From Microvelia longipes (lineage: Eukaryota; Arthropoda; Insecta; Hemiptera; Veliidae), in assembly GCA_018340805.1 (NCBI GenBank), contig JACMZG010000008.1:19870524-19934523 (forward strand): a DNA stretch of 64,000 nt, written 5' to 3'. Positions 56,034 to 64,000 of this stretch are shown piece after piece. The position numbers and the translations under genes were made by a program. The stretch's first letter is position 1, and every line of letters starts with the position of its first letter. The notes beneath the pieces were generated by a model, which had not been told where the DNA came from, did no database searches, and saw nothing but the letters and a program-made list of their open reading frames with translations.

Positions 56034-57148
56034 CTATGTATCCCTTAGATTATACAATATAAGACGCAACATTATTCGCACCCATTTGAATCACCGCTAA
56101 TGATAATTTTCTTTTAAAGAATTTAAACAATTAAAAAACGTTAAGACGCTACAGCTCATGTTACAAAGCATATTATGGAAACCATCCTCAATAAAATTTA
56201 TTTTAAACTTACAAGCAAATTCACTTATAACGCTTAAGAAATATAAAGGATACATTTTATCCGGGTTCATTTTATGCGAGGTAGGTTTCATCTGATTCCA
56301 TTTTATTCGGATACATTTTATCAGCGAGTATATTATATGCGGTTATCGTACATCCCAGTGGTTAAATATCTTCTCCCACTTTGATTTACTTATAGACTCA
56401 GTCTACGAAAAATGTGAAACCGGTGGGATAAACCAAATCCTTCCATGAAGATCAGCTTAATTCATTTCTTAGATATATATCAAATAATACTAATAATCTA
56501 TATCATAACAAAGTATTACACACTTTTATGTTTCTTACTAAATCTTCAGCTCTAATGGCCCAAGAACTTTTGTGATCCGTGGTTTTATATGATAAGACTA
56601 TGTTAAATTTAAGTAATAAAAGATCGAGAGTAACTTTCACACAGATTTTAATCAATTTGATAAAGAATTACTATTTAAATGTAAATATTGTTGCCTAGCA
56701 ACCTGTATATTAAATCTGCTCTTTCTGGAATATCCTCTAATGTATAAACCTTTACAAAAGATTCTTGGTAGGTGCAGTATAGGTATGGTTAATTTTTTTT
56801 TTTTGAGGTAGTACGTAATTGAGCTCTTATTGGACCGTTTTTAGGATGAGAAAAGCCAACTCATTATTGTTAAAAGGTTATTAAGTACTTTTCACCTCCG
56901 TGGACAATAATGGATGTAAAAAAACTCCTAGGACGTAAAAGTAATTCATATATTGCCAACATATATTGTTCTAAAAAACAATTTGTGTAAACTTCATGAG
57001 GTTTCTTTTAAAAAATAATTAACCAGTATTTTCTGTTTGGGTTTATTTTCCATTATAAACTTAAACATGTAATTCATTTTTTTTTCAATTAAGTATATAG
57101 CGCAGTTTTATTTAATGAGTGCTACGCTCAAAAAAATATCAGTGTATT
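56034..57148. other. No gene recognised
   Basis: AT-rich; frames at 55912-56100 and 56097-56291 carry no motif. Confidence 0.4.
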
Positions 57149-57245
57149 CATCCGGCTGAGAATGTCTTTATGTCTTGGCAATTTTTCCCGACTCGCTTCG
57201 CTCGTAAGTAAATCTAATTGCCGTGACATAAAGACACAGTTCTCA
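57149..57245. repeat. Imperfect palindrome centred on a GACTCGCTTCGCTCGT motif
   Basis: Arms CCGGCTGAGAA.TGTCTTTATGTC and GACATAAAGACACAGTTCTCAGCC, with GGCAATT / AATTGCC inside and CTCGCTTCGCTC (the family 12-mer) near the centre at about 57190. Probably a small MITE. Confidence 0.7.
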
Positions 57246-57426
57246 GCCTTATGGCATAAATAACTATTATTTTACAGTATAAACATTGTATTTATATGCA
57301 AGCTCAAAACTTATGTAAGTAAAGTGAACATTTACTTTATTGACATACATATTATGTCAATAAAGGCAGTAAAATATTGTAGTTGGTTTTCCTTAATTAA
57401 TATTATCCTGTATTTTCTCCTTTTAG

Positions 57427-57816
57427 TTGCTCATCAGTGACTTTGAAACTAGAAATACACTAACTGAAGAAAATGAAATCTACGATTTTCCTTACTATAT
57501 CGAAGAAACTGCTGGTACGAAAGTTAACAAAATAATGATTGCTGGAAAAAGACGAAACATTGTGTCAGTAATGTTTTCGACAGAAATTAACTCATGTATA
57601 GAGATTATTGATAGTAATGTGAGGAAAACAAATAAGTGGTATCACGACTACCCAGTCTTGTTCTCAGCCGAACATGGAGGGGGAAATATGGCCGGAACAA
57701 AGGTGTTAAAAGAAGTAGTTGTAGTCTGCCGCGGTATACAAAACAAAAAAGGCGGGAATGGAAACCAAGGAACTTTTCCTTTTCACATCAGATTTGCGAT
57801 TCTTGGTCTTGCGTGA
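57427..57816 (+). CDS. Candidate exon of an unrecognised gene
   Basis: Open from a strong acceptor-like tract (TATTTTCTCCTTTTAG, AG at 57425-57426) in phase 0 to a stop at 57814-57816. The first 65 or so codons look like real protein (ENEIYDFPYYIEETAGTKVN, KIMIAGKRRNIVSVMFSTEI). The part after about 57619 is Gly/Lys-rich and less convincing. A GTGAGG donor-like site at 57619 could end the exon there. No family recognised. The stop falls inside a perfect hairpin. Confidence 0.35.
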   Translation: MLISDFETRNTLTEENEIYDFPYYIEETAGTKVNKIMIAGKRRNIVSVMFSTEINSCIEIIDSNVRKTNKWYHDYPVLFSAEHGGGNMAGTKVLKEVVVVCRGIQNKKGGNGNQGTFPFHIRFAILGLA

Positions 57817-57843
57817 CGTTGGGCCCCGTAACGTCACGCAAGA
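57807..57843. repeat. Perfect 14-bp hairpin with CRE-like half sites
   Basis: TCTTGCGTGACGTT, loop GGGCCCCGT, AACGTCACGCAAGA. Each arm contains TGACGT/ACGTCA, the core bound by CREB/ATF-type factors. Whether it functions is unknown. Confidence 0.8.
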
Positions 57844-58151
57844 AGCTCAAAACGTCAACCCTATTTGTTACGCTCCCGAAGAATAATATTAAAAAAATAT
57901 TGATACATAAAACTTACTCAAAAATATGAAGTGTGGCTATAATTTTAATCATTTATTTTGCAGTAAGGATGTTATGTATAGCGTATAATAAAGAGAGGAA
58001 AGAAAAGTAATATTTTTTCATGAGACAACACCTTAATACTGACAGATCCATTGCTTTGGCCGAGACAAATTTTGAAGCATACAAAAGCTATCTACATTAT
58101 AAATTTAGGTACAATGAAAAACAAATTATGTATTGTGTTATCTTCCAACAG

Positions 58152-58282
58152 TGTTGAAGGCCATCAAAAGAAAATCTTTCAGGGATAATTTAGAAATATA
58201 CGGAGACTATGAAATGAAAGCTGTAAAAATAATGAACCACATAAACAGGAAAGATCCACATCTAAGACTCCAATTTGTATAA
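58152..58282 (+). CDS. Candidate small terminal exon
   Basis: After an acceptor-like TGTTATCTTCCAACAG (AG at 58150-58151) comes an open segment (phase needs one base from the previous exon) reading LKAIKRKSFRDNLEIYGDYE and on to HINRKDPHLRLQFV before TAA at 58280-58282. Charged, soluble-looking, no motif. It could belong to the same gene as 57427-57816, but the phases of a 57619 donor and this acceptor do not fit. Confidence 0.25.
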
Positions 58283-58436
58283 ATTCGCTCTAAGGTCAAA
58301 CCACTTAGAGATATCTATCTCATTGAGCTGCCTTACATAAAACAGAGGACTGAATAAAAAAATCCCTTTTCTTAACTGCTCTTTAAAGATAAAAGTTATT
58401 TTAGAAAAGTTTTTTAAGCCCAGATTTTCAGCCTTG

Positions 58437-58556
58437 GAGTTGATAGCGGTCACTGAAAAACCTTGATATCAGCAAATATTAAGTTTATTCGTTAATTATA
58501 ATGAATAAACTTAATATTTGCTGATATCAAGGTTTTTCAGTGACCGCTATCAACTC
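58437..58556. repeat. Perfect fold-back palindrome, 54-bp arms
   Basis: 58437-58490 and 58503-58556 are exact reverse complements around a 12-base spacer. The sequence is unrelated to the palindromes at 13291 and 62324. Confidence 0.95.
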
Positions 58557-58734
58557 TAAGCAGCTTGGTAGTGTTATATTCACGGACATTAGTCCGTGAA
58601 TAAAACACAGCACATCGATATACTATCATGGTGTTGGTAACCGTGACTTAAATGTAAACTACGGCTATCAGAGTCCTGCAATTTTGTCAAACAATCCGTA
58701 TTTTAAAAAGCCCTCATTAACTCACTTTTTTAAA

Positions 58735-58930
58735 AGTTTCGTTTCAAACGGCAAGTGTATCTATGGTTTTTATTGAATCATAAAAGTTAAGATCAGGGCC
58801 TAAATGGGTGACCGCAGGGAATAAAACTTCTGTATTTACTGTCTGACGACGAGCGAAGCTAGTCTGAAGTAGGAAGGATGAGCGTAGCGAATCCGATGCG
58901 ATGAGGAAAAGTCCCCGTACCACATTTTTA
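58735..58930 (+). repeat. 5S-containing repeat, partial copy with shortened 5S segment
   Basis: 5S-like segment at 58775-58827 (GAATCATAAAAGTTAAG, then an internal deletion, ATGGGTGACCGCAGGGAATA), then GACGAGCGAAGCTAGTCTGA, GATGAGCGTAGCGAATCCGA, GATGAGGAAAAGTCCCCGTA and a T-run. Confidence 0.8.
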
Positions 58931-59407
58931 TAATTGTTTACCAAAGTCACATAACCGCACAGTATTATTTTATTGTCAATAGATATGTTCGGAGAAGCGG
59001 AGTTTTGAAAGAAAACATGTTGATTTTATTGAGCGTAAAAACGCCACAAGGTTTTCACTTAAATCAGATAAATGGTTTAGCTAAGGACATTATGGAATTG
59101 TTTTATCTTTCAACCAGGACTCAGAGTGGGGTTTATATGGATAAATATTATTTATCTGTTTGTTTTTCAACCTTCATATTTATCTCTCGTAAGTTTACCC
59201 ATTTATAAATAAAATAGTTACAATAACTATTGCATTAAAATGAAATATTTAATCCAATTTTAAAATTAATAAAATAATTAAGTTAATGTCCTTTAATATT
59301 ACTCATTCATGTGACAAATTTAAGATTTGAAGGAAAATATTTTCCAAATGTGGGTTTAAATATGGGTTTTAATATATATATATATAATATATTATATATA
59401 TTATATA

Positions 59408-59449
<42 letters not shown>

Positions 59450-59630
59450 TATAATATAATAATAATAATAATAATTTTTTATTTCTACCAAAAAAGAAAG
59501 TTTACAATATTATTAGTATACATAATATCTAAAATGAACAAAAAATTTAATAATTGTATTTTTGTTAAAATTTTGGCAAAGACCCTCATTAGATAAAAAT
59601 ATTAATATACTATATATATATATATATATA

Positions 59631-59662
<32 letters not shown>

Positions 59663-59749
59663 ATATGAATATATTTATTCATATTATATATATATATATA
59701 ATATATATATATATTATATATATATATATATAATATATATTATATGTTA

Positions 59750-59824
<75 letters not shown>

Positions 59825-59852
59825 AAATATATCATATTTTATTCATATATAT

Positions 59853-59884
<32 letters not shown>

Positions 59885-60021
59885 ATATATATGAATAAAT
59901 GTAGCCACTCATTTAGTTGAGGTTTTGTAGGACGTAGAACACTTTATACTAACTCTAGAAATAATGTTAGTATATTTATGGTTAATTCAAAATGGCCAAA
60001 GGGCCAACATTTTTTGAAAAA
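58931..60021. repeat. AT-rich region with long (TA)n tracts
   Basis: (TA)n at 59368-59445 and repeatedly from 59610 to 59892, broken by TATATATGAATA-type interruptions. No gene. Confidence 0.9.
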
Positions 60022-60265
60022 TTCCATCATCTCTACTAATTGCTATACCAAAGACCTAAAATGCTATCATCTCTACTAATTGCTATACCAAAGACTTAAA
60101 ATACTATCATCTCTACTAATTGCTATACCAAATACTTAAAATGCTATCATCTCTACTAATTGCTATACCAAATACCTAAAATGCCATCATCTCTACTAAT
60201 TGCTATACAAAAACCTAAAATGCCACATCATCTCTACTAATAGCTATACCAAAGACCTAAAATGC
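60022..60265. repeat. 40-bp minisatellite, 6 copies
   Basis: Unit CTATCATCTCTACTAATTGC TATACCAAAGACCTAAAATG. Differences between copies are few. Confidence 0.95.
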
Positions 60266-60394
60266 AATAGGATGGCTCGAAGGTGCCGTCTGAAGTTGGT
60301 GATGCAGTAGTCGTCTTATATCCTGATATATAACTAAAAGACAGTCTCAACCCCTTCGCTTGTGTCTAGCAGAACTAGATATAGGGTTATAGCC

Positions 60395-60580
60395 TAATAC
60401 CAGGGAACAAGTTAGCTGACAAGGTGACAAGAGAAGCCGTACAGCTGGTCCTAGATCTTATCACCAAGCAGGACCCGAGAAATAAGTCATCAGCTAAGAT
60501 AAATGAGACATGGTGAGAAGAATGGAGTCGAATCCCCGCTACTAACAGAGGAACATAACCTTCCTCCAGACAACAGACAA
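60395..60580 (+). pseudogene. LINE RNase H fragment, second type
   Basis: Reads IPGNKLADKVTREAVQLVLD then LITKQDPRNKSSAKINETW and a stop, continuing EEWSRIPATNRGT. This is the RNase H C-terminal motif plus the I/jockey-like downstream segment (D-x-R-x-x-I-x-x-x-I-x-E-x-W). Distinct from the RNase H fragment at 49935. Confidence 0.65.
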
Positions 60581-61339
60581 GTTCTAAAAGACAACTAAAT
60601 AAGCCAGGACCACCTATAAAAATTGATCTGTGAATTCAAGTTGGATAAAGGACTATATTGAATTATCAAAAACAGTTCAAGACAAAGCGTATTCAACTAG
60701 GTATCAGTGACACGGTATCAAAGTTACAAGGCAGGGCTTAAGCAACTTCGTCGCGAATAGCCCAAAACCTCTCTTGAAAATAGTAAAAAAAGACTTTTTT
60801 CAATTCATCTCTGAATTCACCAGCATTGATAAGCATTTCAGAGATCAGCCCAAGAACAAGAACAATCATTTTTACGGGATAATTAACGTTAATAGCATGT
60901 CGGAGATATCCATGAGATACTACTTCGGTTCGGTTGTACTGACATTGCATATGGACGCAAACCTGTTAATAAAACTGATTTAGCATATATATATAATAAT
61001 ATATATATATAATATATATATATATATATTAATATATATATATAAAAACACAAACTTTAAAGTGGCTATCCCCGCAATAAATAAAGTTGGTACTGCATAT
61101 TAGGTAGCCTGATTGGATTGTCATCACACTTGGTTACTTCGGTTATTTTTTTTTTATAGACTGTTTTTATTTAATTCTACATCCGGATAAACATAGAAAA
61201 CGCCACACTTTTTGAAGTTTTTGCTTTCTTATCGACCATTGAATTATCTAGTTTTTTGTTTCTTGGTGTGGTTTTATCGACTCCAGACCGGTTTTAATCG
61301 ATTCAGGATCAAATAATACATAACCTAATAAGTTCTAAT
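60581..61339. other. No gene; (TA)n tract
   Basis: Possible extension of the LINE remnant to about 60970 without clear motifs; (TA)n at 60986-61044. Confidence 0.4.
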
Positions 61340-61478
61340 ATTTTCCGGCAAACATGTTGAGAAACTAATGAGGTTGGTTCGATTTGAAATAGAGGGCGTG
61401 GTTTAACATCCAGGAATAACCTCATAGGCTCCCTGGTATTATTTTCCTACGTAGTCAACTAATTTTAGTGTGTACACT
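61340..61478. mobile_element. Palindromic MITE, family 2, copy 2 (inverted)
   Basis: Reads GTTGAGAAACTAATGAGGTT, AGAGGGCGTGGTTTAACATC, GGCTCCCTGGTATTATTTTC, TCAACTAATTTTAGTGTG. This is the inverse of the 41130-41340 copy, more diverged. Confidence 0.7.
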
Positions 61479-62323
61479 ATAAATATCAAATAAAAACAGA
61501 TTTATTACACAAAAGTCCAATAAGGCGCGGTCGAATATCCACGGCCTTCAAGAACGTTGGATCACCAACAAACTTTTTTTTCAAACTTTTCAGTAATTAG
61601 CCGGATTTGTTACTATAATTTTTTTTTTTTACTATAAATATATTATTTATTATTCAATGTCATTATAATGTTAACAATATAAGTATAAAGATATCAATGT
61701 CATGGTAACAAGTATAATCATGAACAATTCATGATTATTCTTGTTTAATCATATCTGCCAATATGAGTTAAGTTGGAATTAAAGATTGGAAATGAAAATG
61801 AATGTCTTGCTACTTCTGATTATGTACATAGAGTAACAGTCCCAACAACCTGGTTTTAAATAGGGCTCGCGTCCTCTCTAAGGTTGACATTTTTACCAAG
61901 TTTGATTGAAAAATAAAGGAAGATAGCGTGTTCGCAAAAAATCGCTAGCAATACAGTCGCACATACAACTATTTTTGTCGTGATCAGAGACATCCCCACC
62001 ACTCATACATCTCCCACTTTACGGGAGATGCTTATTAGCGATTTTTTCCAAACAGGATTCGCTAAAAATACGACTATGCAGGAAGCAATCTGTAGGTTTC
62101 AATACACCAACCTCGAACATCAAATTTAGTGCGATTTTGATCGTAATTATTTCTATAATTTAGAGAATATTGAATTGAATTTCGGCGTGTTAAAAAAACT
62201 GTGTCACGTCACAAGGTGGATATGTACACATTATACAGTTAAAACAAGATATGGTAACAAACTTGATGATCCAAGGCCAATTTAATAAATAAATACCCAT
62301 TATAATCGAAAATAAAAATTTTG
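61479..62323. other. No gene recognised
   Basis: Contains a CATCTCCC / GGGAGATG hairpin at 62009-62031, flanked by CAAAAAATCGCTAGC and GCGATTTTTTCC as an outer imperfect inverted repeat (about 61935-62055). Confidence 0.45.
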
Positions 62324-62551
62324 TAATAACAACACCAACAACGTCTTTCCACTAAATTTAAACTTTATTGTGCAGAGCCGGCTTTCGGCAATAATGCCAT
62401 CTACAGTGCCTAAACAAGTAATAACAAAACTTATTATTTGCTAAGTTTTGTTATTACTTGTTTAGGCACTGTAGATGGCATTATTGCCGAAAGCCGGCTC
62501 TGCACAATAAAGTTTAAATTTAGTGGAAAGACGTTGTTGGTGTTGTTATTA
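62324..62551. repeat. Perfect fold-back palindrome, 110-bp arms
   Basis: 62324-62433 and 62442-62551 are exact reverse complements by my reading, with an 8-base loop. Mixed composition including GCCGGCTTTCGGC, so not simple AT. Transcription would give a 110-bp double-stranded RNA hairpin. Confidence 0.95.
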
Positions 62552-63744
62552 TTGAAGACAATTCCACTGCGCTTACTGAAGTTAAAAAATTTTGTATTTT
62601 GCATCGAGTTTTTTTGTTTTCTTTATACTTTTTCTCAATTTTATCATTAGAAAATTGCTAAAATAAAGACAGCCTTTTTAGTAGTTAAATAATATTTGTT
62701 TACGTCACATTAAAAATATAAAATATTTTGTCAAAGGCAGACTGGAAAAAATATTGCACACAGATTGTTTAAAGAAAAGCTATTTCCTAAAATGGAAGGG
62801 AATGAGTTAACAAGATGGCGTCTATATCTGTCTCTCCCTTCTCAAGTGGTTCTCCTCCTCTAGACTCTCCTTTAACTCTTTTGAATTATTCATAATATAG
62901 CATTAAATTACATTCACGTTACTTTCAGAAATATACCTTACGTTAGCTCTATGTATGTCAATCAATAACAAATCGATCAGTTAATGTATTTCTTATTCAA
63001 AATAAATAATTTAACAACACATTATTTATCTATTAGTATACAAACATTTGACGCGTTACATCACAATAATATAGTTAGGCAGAAATTAGGGTATAGAGTT
63101 AGGAGTGAGATAGAGAACGTTATAGAAAGTGGAAAAAGTTATTTTACGAGGTAAAACATTTCTATGCCGCCGTTTAATCTCTGAGTATATTTACATTGTT
63201 TTAACACTTAAATGGTAATAAAAAGATTTTGCTTTGAATTTCACTGTAAAACCACCAGCCAGATATGGAACTATAGCTATCTTAGTATCTTATTTACAAT
63301 CCTGTTACTGATCGCGTCCTGTTGGAGCCAAATTAATAACTGTGCCAACGGTTATTATTATTGCTGCCACAATAACTGTGCAAGCTAAATTCATATTATT
63401 AAATTATTTCAACACTTAAAACACTGGTGCGAAAAAGTAAACACAGAATACCTTCAATTAGGTCGCCATTACAGCTGACTCATCTTATCTTTACACAAAG
63501 AAATATCCACTCAAGCACGCCAGTGGACTCAATAAAAAACGAACTTGAAGGCCTCAGCTTTCAATTAGAAATATAGCAAATGTAAAAAGGGTGACGCATC
63601 CTTGGCTTAGTTCTTTGTTGACTTAGAGCCAAACCAAAAAAATAAATATATTTTTAACATTTTTACAATGTACGATTGAAGAGTAATAGCACGGAGTAAT
63701 TAGAACTTAATAGTCTCTGGTAATAGTTAAGGAACCCTACAAAC
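62552..63744. other. No gene recognised
   Basis: AT-rich. 63300-63400 has repeated AATAACTGTGC.A words (GCCAAATTAATAACTGTGCC / CACAATAACTGTGCAAG) but no defined unit. Confidence 0.4.
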
Positions 63745-63965
63745 GGAAACCAGTCATCCAGTGTACATGCTGTCAGGCACTTGGACATACTACGTGATAT
63801 AGCAACCTTGCTTCCCGTAACGTAAAATGCGTCGAGTCACATTTAACAAAATAATGCTCTAAAACACCAGAGCCAGACCTTCTGACAAACACCTTCTGTG
63901 TGACGGAACACATCCTGCCGGCTACAGGGGATGCACGGTTCACAAGAAACTGCAGATAAAATTGC
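63745..63965 (+). pseudogene. LINE ORF1 (Gag-like) zinc-knuckle remnant
   Basis: Two pieces in different frames fit the CCHC array of jockey/LOA-type ORF1 proteins: QCTCCQALGHTTRD near 63760 and CDGTHPAGYRGCTVHKKLQI near 63897-63957. The intermediate part, including CVESHL, is broken by stops and frameshifts. It may continue beyond the window. Confidence 0.7.
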
Positions 63966-64000
63966 GCTATTTTAATTTTTTGTCCTAAATTGATTGCAAG

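Noticed and set aside
59562..59894. A 110-codon Tyr/Ile-rich open frame
   Set aside because: It is simply the translation of a (TA)n microsatellite; the same applies to the frames at 42532-42735, 49669-49959 and 52946-53164.

Overview
The window looks like a gene-poor, repeat-dense stretch of an arthropod, most probably insect, genome. It is AT-rich, with long (TA)n tracts, minisatellites, splice-acceptor-like signals and many decayed transposable elements of classes typical of insects: Ty3/gypsy, RNase H-bearing LINEs, hAT MITEs, Helitron-type elements and Pol III SINEs. There are no bacterial-style operons. Species assignment is not possible from what can be seen. An assembly gap of Ns occupies 3036-4000.

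Layout. The only long open gene is an intronless reading frame at 554-2968 for an unrecognised protein with collagen-like Gly-X-X stretches. It ends early because of an apparent one-base frameshift near 2924-2928, and the restored frame runs into the gap. Next come a minus-strand LTR-element leader (tRNA-Arg-type primer site plus a gag-like start, 4005-4258) and a plus-strand gypsy pol remnant (4441-5760). From 6 to 23 kb there is mostly AT-rich DNA with minisatellites, a fold-back palindrome, a candidate terminal exon (13527-13835), a Helitron 3' end (14884-14915) and several members of one dispersed repeat family. A degenerate RNase H-type LINE fills 23510-25600.

The best-preserved mobile element is an LTR retrotransposon at 28360-32277. 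It has two 900-bp LTRs that look identical, a 4-bp target duplication (ATCG), a full 18-nt tRNA-Lys primer site and a gag-only coding capacity on the minus strand. Immediately to its right lies a Helentron-like element (32821-35106). It carries about twenty copies of an approximately 80-bp satellite unit with an A/B alternation and is nested inside a member of the dispersed repeat family.

The most interesting thread is that dispersed family. About eleven members occur in 64 kb, one apparently full length at 22321-23033. Its core is plainly related to the internal promoter region of 5S ribosomal RNA, so it is a 5S-derived (SINE3-like) or composite element. It shares a mirror-symmetric 12-mer, GAGCGAAGCGAG, and an approximately 80-bp spacing with the satellite in the Helentron-like element. 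A second, tRNA-derived SINE is present at 43715-43916 and 52905-52980.

The remainder (36-64 kb) holds three hAT-type MITEs with 8-bp target duplications (one of the three is at 27 kb), several palindromic MITEs, a second gypsy pol remnant (53600-55015) with an unidentified coding-like tract behind it, LINE fragments, two further candidate exons near 57.4 and 58.2 kb, and two more perfect fold-back palindromes with 54- and 110-bp arms. Single-base frameshifts and noisy tandem arrays suggest that some residual long-read error remains in the assembly.
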